NCBI GenBank assembly: GCA_001683735.1
Contig: LUGG01000034.1
Span: 1 to 64,000 of the forward strand
DNA: 64,000 nucleotides
Source: Grifola frondosa
Lineage: Eukaryota; Basidiomycota; Agaricomycetes; Polyporales; Grifolaceae
Direction of reading: 5' to 3'
Part shown: in pieces, positions 51,243 to 62,500 of the stretch
Layout of the letters: every line of letters begins with the position of its first letter
Position numbering within the stretch: position 1 is the first letter of the stretch
Made by a program: the position numbers and the translations under genes
Notes under the pieces: model-generated
Databases searched by the model: none
What the model was told of the DNA's origin: nothing
Seen by the model: the letters and a program-made list of their open reading frames with translations, nothing else

Positions 51243-52927
51243 TCACATGATGACACAATCCTTGTCCTTCCCGCTCTTCCCCGAACCGGACGTCGACAGG
51301 TCGCCGCTCCCGTTCTCGTTCCTGTGCAGCACCGAGCCGGGCCCGCCGGGGCAACGAGCGGGGCCGCAGGGCCCTTCAGCCGCTGTGCGGCACGCTTGTC
51401 GCCTTGCTCTGCTGCGCGCTTGTACCACGATGTCGCTCTGCGATGACATCAGCGTGGGAGCGGGAGGCGCGCAAGTAAGATAAGATAATGTGTTACGCAC
51501 TGGGTCATGTTCGGCTCGGTGCCGATCCCGACCTCGAGGAAGTAGCCCACCGCATACATCGCCTTGACCAAACCGGCCTCCGCCGCTTTCTTCGCCCACA
51601 GGAAGGCTTCTGTATCGGACTGGGGTAACACGCCGGGCGACCCTACGAGATACCATGCTGTGAGTGCGAAGCACGCATCACGGTGGTTTTGCTGTGCAGC
51701 GATATTCTGTGGCGACGAAACGGGGGAACAGTAGTTATTTTTAGCAACAGGAAATAGCCAGAGGTAAATGGAAATGAGACGCACGTAATAATGAATGGAT
51801 AATGCAGGATCCTGCGGACATCCCATCTTCCCATACTCGTAACACTCCCCAAGGCGGTACGCGCTGGGCGCATACCCCAACTCTGCTGCCTGCGCCAAAA
51901 GCTCCGCAGCGTACTCGTAATCCACAAAGACTGCGTTTTCGACGCCCCGTTCGTGCAGAAGCGCAAGCTCGTGCAGTGCATGCGGAAATTCGGCAGTTGC
52001 ATGCTCTGCTGAACGTTTGAGCCAACCCACGCCACCCTTGGGATTCTTAGACAGTCCGAGCTCGCCGTTGAGCTCCGCAATGCCGAGGCGATAGAGTGCA
52101 CCAGGATGGCCGGTAGAGGCTGCTTTCTTGTAGTATTGTACAGCCTTGGCGGACTCGCGCCGGCATCCCCAGCCGTTCTCGCAGCAGGTGCCTGCACGGT
52201 AGGCGGCGTCGGGGTGTCCATGCTTTGCAGCGAGGATGAAGAGCGGGAACGCGCGGTCGAAGTCCTGACGATTCTTGTGTGTCCCGATCCCGTTCGCATA
52301 GCAGTCTGCCAGGAAGTACTGCGAGGGCATGTGTCCGCGATCGGCAAGGCGCTTGAGCAGCGCGGTGGCCTCGCGGATGAGATCCTCCCGTTTCTGCTCT
52401 GCCTTCTCGACCTCCATGACGTTGCCTGGTGTGGCCGTGGGTATCGGCATGGTCTTGGAGGCGTCAACCATGAAGACGGCGAATTCGAACTGCAGATCGG
52501 GGTCCTGAGTCTTCTTGGCGTTGGCGCGGTAGAGCTCGAGGGTGCGTTCATGCGAGAGGAGAGCGGCTTCTTTGCCGGGACGGAGGTGGGAGTGGTCGAG
52601 GATGGGGCCTGGCGGCGGAGAGGGTGAGCGCACGGATTGAGTAGCGACGGACCGAGAGTAAGACTGGTCATTGAAGTTCGCCTGTGATGCAGTATAGAAG
52701 TCGTCGCCATCGGGCGGCGTTTCAGGGTCATTGTATGAGACATCATCATACTGCTGGTCGACGGGAGGGGGATGGCGAGAATATTGTCTCTGAGGAGCGG
52801 GGGAGTACTGGGAGTCGGGTCGGACAGTGTCAGGCGGGAGGAAGTCTCTGGAACCTAGCGAAGGCCGGCGCTGGTCGAAGTCGGGATTGAAAGTTGAGGT
52901 GGGACGGGATTGTGTCTGTGCGTACAT
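51243..52927 (-). CDS. SKT5: Skt5/Chs4-type chitin synthase regulator with Sel1 repeats
   Basis: Start 52,927 (MYAQTQSRPTSTFNPDFDQ). About 120 Pro/Ser-rich residues precede a string of Sel1-like repeats: ATALLKRLADRGHMPSQYFL, AFPLFILAAKHGHPDAAYRA, AVQYYKKAASTGHPGALYRL, YAAELLAQAAELGYAPSAYR, FLWAKKAAEAGLVKAMYAVG. One intron lies near 51,785-51,705 (after SIHYY) and one near 51,505-51,455. The last exon reads SWYKRAAEQGDKRAAQRLKG and ends KDKDCVIM, a CAAX box for farnesylation at the membrane. That ending needs one extra base near 51,340 to be in frame with the repeats. In yeast the family activates chitin synthase III at the bud neck; assignment rests on repeats plus CAAX end. Confidence 0.78.
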
Positions 52928-53570
52928 GTCGGCAGCGTCCTAGGACGAGCGGGGCGTCGAGGACGTCGTTGTCGATGGTTTCGGGTTAGACGCCCCAATT
53001 CACGAGCCGTAACGCTGGTGCATACTTAATTTGGACTAATAAATCTATTATTTATTTTACAGATGCAAATGCATAAGTATATACTTATCACCGTTTCGCG
53101 CGCTTCTCTTTGGTTAGCACGAACTTATGGGTACTCCTTCCTCGCATATTAATCTACATAGACCGTTCCCACCTGATCGTCCCACACTTTGCCTCTAATT
53201 AGAAGGGACTTATCAATCACGTGTTGCCTCTAATTAGAGTGATTTATGAGCGAATCTCTTGCCCGCGGAGAAACAGCTGAAGATTTCCAGAGTGTTCAGC
53301 CTCAGTGCTGACGCGTCCACCGGCAATTCCCCGCTCGGCATCAGCCACAGTGCCGATGACCCGGTCCCCGCTATCTCCCGCCTCTCCCGACGTCCCCGGA
53401 CCTGTCCAGACTCTGTAACCACGTGCTCTCCCCGCCCAACGTCTCGCCCTGACGTGCGCTTGTCTCCTCATCGCGCGCCTGTCTCTTCGTCGCTCTCTCG
53501 CTCTGGCGCTAGCCACGGGATCTCGCGCTTATTCCGAGGTAAGATCTTTTCATAGATAGATCTCATTTTC
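52928..53570. other. Intergenic region upstream of SKT5-like gene
   Basis: About 640 bases. It contains TCTAATTAGA(A/G)-type direct repeats at about 53,193-53,203 and 53,228-53,238. A plus-strand open frame (53,259-53,555) is low-complexity and unsupported. The region holds the SKT5 promoter. Confidence 0.4.
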
Positions 53571-53575
53571 TTACT

Positions 53576-53620
53576 CGATTTCTTTCTTTCTTACTTACTT
53601 TCTTTCTTACTTACCATATT
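53576..53620. repeat. TTTC/TTAC simple repeat
   Basis: Alternating TTTC and TTAC tetranucleotides on the plus strand, a microsatellite-like tract just before the KDZ element area. Confidence 0.7.
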
Positions 53621-53718
53621 TAGGTATCCGCCGCTCCGCCGCCCACTACTCATACCACGCTGTGCGGGTGCCCGAAAGTCATGAAATTTCACAGGTACGT
53701 TGCCCTCATGCATCCGCA

Positions 53719-53783
53719 CATTACCCGCCTGCGTCCGCGTGTTGCCCGCCTGCGTCCGCGCGTTGCCCGCCTGCGTCCGCGCA
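53719..53783. repeat. 21-bp tandem repeat, three units
   Basis: Units with core CCCGCCTGCGTCCGCG begin at 53,724, 53,745 and 53,766 (period 21, nearly identical). Read on the minus strand they would encode repeats of NARTQAG, but no gene around them is supported. Confidence 0.85.
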
Positions 53784-53829
53784 TCCTCGCCTTCATGCGC
53801 GTCGTAGCCTGCAAGACGTAAGGGGGCTG

Positions 53830-56800
53830 TGGGTCCAGTCATGTGGGAAGCGTTGCTTTCCCGGGTATCCAAAGTGGGAAAGATAACTTCTCACGCGCAC
53901 GGACCCACAAGTTCTCCGGAGATCCGACTCACGGCGTTTTGATCCCCAACGTTCTAACTAGCCAATCACATTATTCGCTCCCACAGTCTTTGTTCCCAAG
54001 ACCGTATGGGAAGTTGAACTTCCCGATGTGGGAAGTTGAACTTCACTTCGTCCTTTCCCCCCCCAACCTTCATATAAACGGCCACCTCTCCTCATCGCCA
54101 TCAACGTTCTCCTCGTCCGTTTCTCATCACTCAAGACACTCCCCATACCCATCCCGAGGGTGTCTCCCCTCTTCCCAGTCTTGTTCTCCTCCTCCTCCTC
54201 GTCGACGTTCTCTGCTGTCGCCTTGTCCGCTCCCTTCATCTTTCAAGGCACTCCCACATCCTTGACGACGTCCCTGCCCTCTTCCCAGTCCTGCTCTCCT
54301 CCTCGTTGACGTTCTCTGCTATCGCCTCGTCCGCTCCCTTCGTCTTGCAAGGCACTCCCCATATCCTCGACGACGTACCTGCCCTCTCCTTGCCTTCATC
54401 TTCTTGTATTCTCTTCCTCCTTGCGTTCTCTCCTCCCCCGAGCACTTGGCGTATGGTATTCACCTTCTGATTCCCCGGTCCTTGATGGGCAAGAAAAAGA
54501 GTTTTTTGTCGGCGAGGGTGAATGTATGGCATGGTCAGGCCTTTGGCCGAGCGGCCAAAGTGGAGGCCCATCGTATCAGCGACGGGCGCAAGCGGAAGGC
54601 GGACGCATTGCAACGCAACCGGCAGCTCGTTTCTAGTACGTGTCCTTATGTCGTATCTGATCTTCAACTCACTTTTCTTCGCATCAGGTCTAAGTTTTGA
54701 GGACCGCCAGCATTGGGTCGACATGGATGTCGGCATGGGATCGGACGCTCCACTCCCCCTCCCTCCGGGAGAAGAAGGTATGTTCCTTAGCAATGCAGGT
54801 GGTGAAGTCGAATTCTGTCAAGAAATATTTCAGTTGCAAGATCCGATAGCGCAAAGGTATGTACCGCGCACCATTCCTTTGTTCATTACTGATGTATTGT
54901 TTAGGAAGCGGAAGGACTATCGCACGCGCTGGGACAGGACGGCTCTACGGAACCAGGAGTGGCGGGACCAAATGGCCGACTTAGTGAACGCGTACCTGGA
55001 CTGGAAGGCCGGCTTAGGTGGTGACGTGGCAGGAGATTCTTGGGAAATGTTCGTGGTAGATTTCTTCGGTACGTTTCCCTTCTGATATGAACTAGCGGTC
55101 GGCTAACTGAATGTAGGTACGTCGGTTCGATCGTTCAGCTGTGCATCGCCATCTGTGAGCACAAATGTTGCACTGGCAGCAGCCGGCTACCTGGGCAGCG
55201 CTCCACGGAGCCCCACGGTGGCACTGTCCTTCCAAGTTCTCGAGGCGTATCGTCAACTTCACCGGGTGTGTCCGCGGCTTAGCGTTCAGGGCATTGTTCG
55301 TGTCTTGTGTTTTCTTCATCTCGTAAGTATGAATTTAAATCATTCGCATTAATATGTATTGATATATTTCAGGTTCCATACACCTGCACTCTGGTTGATC
55401 AGTTCAGCATTGCATTCGACGTCTACCTTGAGATTCTGCACGGCGTCGACGTGCGTGTAGATGCTGCCCTCCACCGCGACACTCCCAATTACAAGATGCT
55501 GAATGCATGTCCCCCATGTCATTATGCTCTTCAGAATGAGCATCCTCTCAAGTACCAGTTCCTTGCAACAATGGATGGGAATCAATCCCTCAAGCTCGTG
55601 GACGACATGTTCCGATCAGGTACGCCGCGTCAAGATGATCGCGTCGGACGCTCGGACGTTTGGTTGTTGCCGGAGCGCGTAGATCGCTTCAAGGACGAAG
55701 TTAAAGATGCGAAGGCCCGAAAGGTACGTAAATCCCCCATTCTAACCATTAATGCAAGACTGATCTTGCGCTACTTCAGCAATCGGCGACGGTTCCGGCG
55801 GTGTCAACATCTGGTAGTGTTGAAGTCGTCGACTACGATGAGGAGCTTGATTTAGAGCAGTCGGATGACGTTGATGAGCCCCTTTCGACATGTGTCATGC
55901 GCTGGCGCAACGCGGGTCCCGAGGCCCGGAAGAAAATGTTCAGGCTATTTGCGGCGACTGGGATATTCGTGTGTATATGCCGGCATGGTCACCTCTTGGT
56001 TGCGTGCGATATGATCCGCAGTGGGGAGCTGTGCGTAGAATCTCTTTCTTCATATACACCTTTTCTGATATATCTCTGCAGCATGAAATACCCACTTGCC
56101 ATGGTAGACCGGCTGATTGAGGTATACGGGTCTAATGTCAAGGTGGGCTACGACATCTGGTGTGCGTTTGCAAAGACGCTCGCCAACAGCTCCCTCGGCG
56201 GTCCTTCGGTTAAGGCTTGCTTGTCCGGCGTTGTTCCCGCATTTCACGGTCACAGCCACAACCGCGGCTGCCAAGTAAATTGGCATCCTATGTATATGGA
56301 GGGTGTGGGCAAGGAGGACTTTGAGGGGTGCGAACGTCTGTTCTCGGAGTCGAACGCTTTGGCGTCAGGTACCCGCCTCGCGTCTGCATTTCATCGTCAA
56401 CAAGCAATGGAGCAGTTCTTTTCTTTTTGGGGCGATCAAAAGCACGCCGAATCAGGTAATTTGTTTCATTCAAATGTCCGCGTTCACTAATTTGTCAGCC
56501 CTAAGGACGATTCATCTTCAACAACTATCGCCAGGCCCTCAATATCATCCGTGACGGAGCATCGGACCTTCAGATTTTGGCCCAGGAGTTGAAAACGGGG
56601 CCCGCTGATTATGAGGAATATCTCGCGCAGGAGCGCGAATACCTCTCTTCGCTCAAAGAGGAGCCACCCGAGATTGCCCAGAAGGTGGAGTATATGCGTG
56701 CATTGAGTCGACTTGAAGAAGCGAAGTAAGCAATCTTGTCTTTCATTGATATATAGTCTAATCCTTGGTTGTTCATAGCGAGAAAGCGCGTGTTGCGGAG

Positions 56801-57330
56801 GCGAACTGGAACCAGCGCGACACTCTCATTGTCCGCGATGGCATGCAAGGCCGCCAGATCACATGAATTCAGACGTTGTTCCGGACGACGTGGGAGCGTA
56901 AATGCAGGTGTGAGGAGCAGGTCCGAATCATTGAGGAAGAGCTCGGCATCCCTATCCGCTGGTCGGTTGGTATGCCTGAGTACGAGGAAATGGTCGTCGA
57001 AGTTGGGAGGCGAGATTATAGGCGGGCGCTGGACAATCTCGAACGATTGGTCGTTCAACGATTGTTCGAGCTAACAAAGCTTGGTATGAGCGGTATCGGT
57101 ACGTCTCAACATCTTTTTTCTGGTTGCCTCTCACTCAACATTCTCTAGGCTACAAGCTTCGAGAGAAGATCGGAAAGGCCCTAAAGGCACGGGCTGAAGC
57201 CATCAAGAAAGCTCTCGCTGAGTACAATCGCTGCGCCGGTGATCTTTCTCCTCCTCGCCCTCCGATTGCATGGAACGATCTTATGGAAATGGTCTCCCTC
57301 GCAGAGTTCGACGTCTTGCGTTGTAAGGGG
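53830..57330 (+). mobile_element. KDZ transposon, right end missing
   Basis: Holds a spliced KDZ (Kyakuja-Dileera-Zisupton) transposase gene. Upstream are GGGAAG...CTTCCC-type palindromes (about 53,839-53,856 and 54,008-54,046) of the kind found near transposon ends. The exact left terminus is not identified. Coding similarity stops abruptly near 57,325, where sequence changes to retroelement-like DNA, so the right part is lost or displaced. Confidence 0.65.
54172..54392. repeat. 110-bp tandem duplication in the KDZ 5' region
   Basis: Two diverged units, starting at TTCCCAGTC (54,172 and 54,282), share CGACGTTCTCTGCT/TTGACGTTCTCTGCT, GTCCGCTCCCTTC and CAAGGCACTCCC blocks. Pyrimidine-rich, likely 5' untranslated or promoter sequence of the transposase gene. 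Confidence 0.75.
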
Positions 57331-57360
57331 TTATTGATGTACGTGAGAGTTCCTGTCTGA
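54485..57360 (+). CDS. KDZ-family transposase, C-terminally truncated
   Basis: Start 54,485 (MGKKKSFLSARVNVWHG), spliced LVS|SLSFEDRQHWVDMDVG, then KRKDYRTRWDRTALRNQEWR. A Cys-containing segment (ACPPCHYALQNEHPLKYQFL) and TMDGNQSLKLVD, carrying a probable catalytic Asp, come before intron 55,723-55,779. Then follow DEPLSTCVMRWRNAGPEARK, YDIWCAFAKTLANSSLG, and the family hallmark FHGHSHNRGCQVNWHPMYME with GCERLFSESNALASG, the probable catalytic acids. An in-frame TGA follows GMQGRQIT near 56,863, and the protein ends prematurely at 57,360 after LAEFDVLRCKG, where family members continue. Otherwise the coding sequence is well kept, suggesting recent loss of function. Confidence 0.8.
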
Positions 57361-57640
57361 GAATAAATTTCTAACACAAGAATTTGTTCACAAAAGGATT
57401 TATTTTTCAAGCAAGGGGTTCAGTAAAACTGAATTATAAGCAGCAAGAAATTTAAAAGCCTTCAATACTTCAATGTGCACCAAGCGTGACGGGTTTTCCT
57501 ACTTTTCCGGTCAGAGGCTCAGCCGAGTCCGGAAATCCGAGATTTATCAAATATATAAGATTCAGGTACGTAGATTCCAAATGAATGTCAGGGATATTAC
57601 TTGCTAACACTTGCGACTTCAATTCCTGGTCTCGTGAGTG

Positions 57641-57910
57641 TGCTCAACCTAGCCTACTGTCCTGTAGGGTCCTTGAGTCTTCCTGCCTGGGTCTGTACTT
57701 TCAGAGCACTTGTCTGAACAGTCAAACAGCCCAAGAAACTTCTTGTTTCGAACTTAAACTTGCACTTTCCTTACGCTGCAATCTGCTGTCTTGCTACTGA
57801 GAATATTCTACTGCAGAGTACTCAACCTATCCTACTTTCCTTGTAGGGTCCTTGAGATGCTCTTCTTGGACTTGTACTACCAGAGCTCAGTCTGGTCAGG
57901 TGACAATCCA
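57641..57910. repeat. Direct repeat pair, 178-bp spacing
   Basis: CTCAACCTA(G/T)CCTACT and GTAGGGTCCTTGAG occur at 57,643 and again at 57,821, followed by similar CTTGTACT/CTGTACT and CAGAGC words. Diverged tandem copies within the putative LTR. Confidence 0.75.
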
Positions 57911-58278
57911 AGGTGAAATTCACACAGAAGGAGAGGGCACACAGATGTCTGGGGTGAAAGTGGATAAAAACTATATTGCTCTCAGGGGGGCAGTTTGGCC
58001 TGCTTTTATACCCTGAGGAAATTCTAGAACATTCCATTCCCTATGGGCCTGGAACATTCTAGGCTATGTTACAAAAGTACAAAAAACTACATAATTATTA
58101 CAAGATTTCCTTTCTCAGCTCATTTCTGCATCAAATCCTTCTGTTCTATTTATATCTCCTACTTTTCTCCTGATCTCTGTAGCTGGGCCTTGTCTAGATG
58201 GTCTGGGTCATGGTCTGGGTGGTCCTAGCTCTAATCTGGGTCTGCCTGGGCTTGCAAAGTGGGGCCATAAGTGACAGC

Positions 58279-58560
58279 ACCCTAGATTTGAGGGTATCTT
58301 TTGCTAAACCTAGGTCACACTGGGCCTTTGAAAAAGGGCTAGGCCATTCCGGAACCTTCTAGGGTCCTGTATGTTGGTCTAGGCTCAGGGTCCAGGTGGT
58401 CAAACAACTTGCCTGGGCTTGTCCGGGTCTTTAAACTGGTGTTCTAACTCAGAGTACCCTAAATTTGAGGGTGTTTTCAATGAGCCTAGGTTGTGCTGGG
58501 CTTTTGAAAAGACCTGGAGCATTCTGGACCTTCTCAGAGTCTGTAGGCTTGCCTAGGCCT
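58279..58560. repeat. Second direct repeat pair, 177-bp spacing
   Basis: ACCCTA(G/A)ATTTGAGGGT occurs at 58,279 and 58,456. Each is followed by CCTAGGT..CTGGGC.TTTGAAAA and CATTC.GGA.CTTCT blocks in the same order. Diverged tandem copies, same unit length as the pair at 57.6 kb. Confidence 0.78.
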
Positions 58561-58721
58561 TGTCTAGGTCCTTTTTCAATTAGCCTTTGAACCATTTAAA
58601 TCCTTCTGATAATCATTTTTATATATGCCCATTTACCAAGCACATTTCTTTGACTTTTTGGAATAATGCAAACTGAGTGCTAACTGTGAAAGAGGGAAAA
58701 ATGTATACAGTGTCATGTGAC

Positions 58722-59210
58722 CTAGTTCTTCCATCCATGCCCTTCATAGATCAACAGAAAGTCATCCATCAGTCTCGCATCTCCTGCTTGCAGCATGTTC
58801 TTCGGCAATTCAACTATATCGCTGTTCGGCTTCAACATTCCTCTGCGATGAGCAATGTTCCAAATGATCCATGCATCCAACCATTCAAACATGGCTAGAA
58901 TGGAATAGGGAACTCCCACTGCTACTTCTTGGGTGCCTGTGTAATGCTCCACAGCAACAATGACTCGAGTCTCCTGAAATTGAAGGATGCGGGTGATTTG
59001 TCCTGTAAACTCGATGTTGGGTCCCAAAGATGAAGGGGACCAGAGAAATAGACTGGAATAAGATGATCCTTGGACTGGATCGAGGATGAGAATATGTTTG
59101 CGAGTCTGTCGATGCACTCGATAGTAGGGAACCTGAATATCACAAGGGTATGAAGTTGCCTGCATGATGGTGGTGGACGGGAACAAGAATGCCTGGAAAT
59201 AGCCGAACAA
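58722..59210 (-). CDS. 162-aa open frame inside retroelement, function unknown
   Basis: MFGYFQAFLFPSTTIMQATS starts at 59,210, with YYRVHRQTRKHILILDPVQG, FLWSPSSLGPNIEFTGQITR and SILAMFEWLDAWIIWNIAHR before the end at 58,722. It lies between the polyprotein's integrase end and the putative 3' LTR, in the same direction. Balanced composition and absence of stops over 162 codons suggest a real protein. No family recognised from sequence alone; it may be an extra retroelement product or a host gene fragment. Confidence 0.5.
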   Translation of the reverse strand: MFGYFQAFLFPSTTIMQATSYPCDIQVPYYRVHRQTRKHILILDPVQGSSYSSLFLWSPSSLGPNIEFTGQITRILQFQETRVIVAVEHYTGTQEVAVGVPYSILAMFEWLDAWIIWNIAHRRGMLKPNSDIVELPKNMLQAGDARLMDDFLLIYEGHGWKN

Positions 59211-59537
59211 AATTATGCTTTATTTATGAGTATAAGCACGTGATCTATTCCCGATTTATGTCCCATGCCATATCATTTACTGATGACAGGATGTGCAAAA
59301 TCAATGTTATTTTGCCATGTCCAGGTACCAAACACATTTGGTGCGTGACATCCGCCCCACAGTTACTCGACTGTCCCCAGTCGTCAATTCCTTTTCATCT
59401 TCTCCTTTTCTATCTATGGCTTCTGGTTCGCTGACTAACTGGTTCCCGATCTTCATTCAAGTCTGGCTCATTATCTATGGACACAATTTGCTCATTATCA
59501 TTCCATGTTTCCTCATTTTCCTGTTCTATTTCCTGCA

Positions 59538-62500
59538 TCATTGGGTACAGCATAAATTCTGGCTCATCTGCCAAACTTCCAGGTCATCGTCTGATGGATG
59601 GTATTGTAGAAGCCTGAATGCAGCTACATTCTCTCTAATTATGTCTCCATTTAGTTCCTTCAAGACATATGCTCCTCCTCGGGTTCTTCTTACAACTTCG
59701 TATGGTCCTAGATATCTTGGCTTATGTTTTCTATTCATTTCTTGCTCAACAGCTGAGTTTCGCTTAAGAACTAAATCTCCTGGTGAATATGATTCTCGGA
59801 ATAATCGGTGAGCAAATTTCTTTTCGAATTGCTCCTTAGAAGCCAACCGTGATTTGGCTAGAGCTTTTGCAGCTCGGGCTATATCTTCTGGTCTATGTTC
59901 TAGTTGCCGTATTCGCAAGGCTAGAAGGTCTGAATGAGACATGTCTTTATGAAATCCTTCTACCAAAAAGGTGGCTTCTCGCAAATCCATTGGAAATACT
60001 GGATGGACTCCATGTAATAGATAGTAAGGACTGAATCCTGTGGCTCGTCTTGTGGTAACACGATCTGCAAATAAAGCATGTGACAAGAGATCTGGCCATT
60101 GGGATATTCTTCCTTCACAGGCTTTAACCAATGCTTCCCTCAGAATGAAATGTCCTCGTTCAACTACTCCATTAGCTCGAGAATTATAGGCAGATATTCG
60201 TACATGAGGAATACCATATTTGAGAACTAATTTCTCAAATGCCCCTTTGTCTCAGGTCCATTATCTGTGGTAACTTGACCTGTGGCCCCATATCTACAGA
60301 CTATCTGTTCCCAGAAAAACTTTGCTACTGATTCTGAGGATGTACTATTCAAGGCTCGTGCTTCTGTTACGCCTGACAAGTCATCTCGACAAGCCACTAT
60401 ACATGTCTTTTTACCGCTGTGGGCATAAACATTATGTCCATATAGACTTTGGTAAATAAGGTGGCTGGTGTGGAATTCGAAGAGGGATTGCTACCTTCCG
60501 AATGCTTCGCATTTGGCATTCTTTACAGATTGCACATGTGATGCACATCTGCCCGATAAAATGGCCAAAAGAAGCGTAATCGTACAGTTTCAAAGGTAGC
60601 ATACTCTCCTCGGTGTCCTAGTTCATCATGTGCTTGCTTGAGAATTGCAATTCTCTCATTGGCTTCTAACACTACACGTGTGGGTATTCCATTCTTCTGT
60701 CTCCTGAACATCATATTCTCTTTCACGAAATAATGCTTGCATCTTCTAGCAAATCGCAATTTTGCAGCTGGGTTGGGAAAGCTAGGCATTTCCAGAGTAA
60801 CCAAGAAATCTCTGATTTGTCGAAGAGAAATATCCTGTGAGTTGTAGTTGAAATAAACACTCTTGTGTCTGGTTCAATTGTCTCTGGAAAGGTCCATAGG
60901 TTTTCTTACTCTGTTCTGGTTGCAAAAGCCTGACAAACAAAGCAATATTATCTAACCATTCATCATCGTCTCCTTCAATTATTTCTCCTTCTCCTAGTGC
61001 TCTTCGTGATAAGGCATCTGGTCCCTTATGTTGTGCTGCTGGCACGTGAATCAATTTAAAGTCAAACAGAAGGATTCCCTGAATCCAACGGTTAATGGTC
61101 GCATTAGGCTGCAAGTCGGGTTCATTTAGCATTCCTTTGATGTATTTTGCATCGACTTCAACATGGAGGTTCTTCACACCTACCAAGTATAGTCTGAAAT
61201 GCCTCAATGCCCTATATAAACCATAAAGCTCTAACTTTGGCTGACTGTAATTTGACTCGTTTCCTTCATTGGTAAAGAACCATATCGAGCTGGCCTCTTC
61301 TTTCCATCATCATCAATTTGTGAGAGAATAAATCCGACAGCATACTTGCTAGAGTCTACTGATAAGATAATTGGATTCTCTGACTGATAGTTAATTGGAC
61401 GAAGGGCAGGTGCTGATGATATCAATTCTTTAAGAGTATCGAAAGATGCTTGCCTACGTGAATCCCATGAAAATTCGGCTCCTTTAAAAGTTAATTCTTT
61501 CATTGGCCGAATTTGTTCAGAATAATTCTCTATCCAAATTCGAACTGTTCCACATAATCCCATGAATCCTCTGACTTCCTTAATTGAGCGAGGAGTGGGC
61601 CAGTTCTGTATCTTGCATACTTTATCATCTTCTGGCATTCTTCCTTCCGGTGTACATTTCTGTCCAACAATTACTACTTGTGGCTTACAAATTTGGGACT
61701 TGGGTCCAGAAAATGTAAGTCCAGCTTGACCAACTCTATGCATTATCCTATGAACGTCTAGCGCATGTTCCCATATGAATCTTCGAATACCAGGATTTTG
61801 TGATAGAACTTCTGGATTTCCTTCTTTATCCGGATATATTGTGTTAGGACCTTTGATGGGTAAGTCATCAATAAACACATTTGCTATATGCGGAATTTCC
61901 TCTTGTAATACAAATGTCATACATGCTTGAAATTCTGCTGGAGAATTTGTGAAGCCCATTGGCATTGAGTAATTCGTAACAGTCCAAGTGGTGAAAGAAA
62001 TGCTGTCATATCTCTGCTGGTAATATCGACTTTTCTGGCATCAAAGGCCCAGAATAAGTCAAACACTGAATAACACTGTCTTCCTGCAAATGGTTCCACA
62101 AATGCATCCAATATCGGGGGCACACCTGCATCTCGAATTGTAATTGCATTAAGTGGTTGAAGATCATGGACAATTCTTAAATTGCCATTTTTCTTCAACA
62201 CACAAAACCATTTTGATCTATAAGATGATTGACATCGCTCGTACACTCCTGCTTCAATCTTTTCTCGTAATAATTAACCACCTTATCTCGGATCCTGGTG
62301 CTATGGGGATATTCTTATCAACCCATGGTACATGTGGTATTACCGGAATTATATAAGGGGAAAAGTAATCTCTCGAAATGTTCCTCGTTCAGTTTCATCA
62401 AAGGCTAGAACTCTTTCATTTATCTGAATTATATGCTTAAATAATTTTTCTTCTTCAGGCCATAGAAATCCTTCTTCATTTATCTTTATCTGCTCTAATC

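Noticed and set aside
53259..53555. 98-codon plus-strand frame as a gene
   Set aside because: Low-complexity Ser/Arg/Pro composition, no domain, no splice-supported extension.
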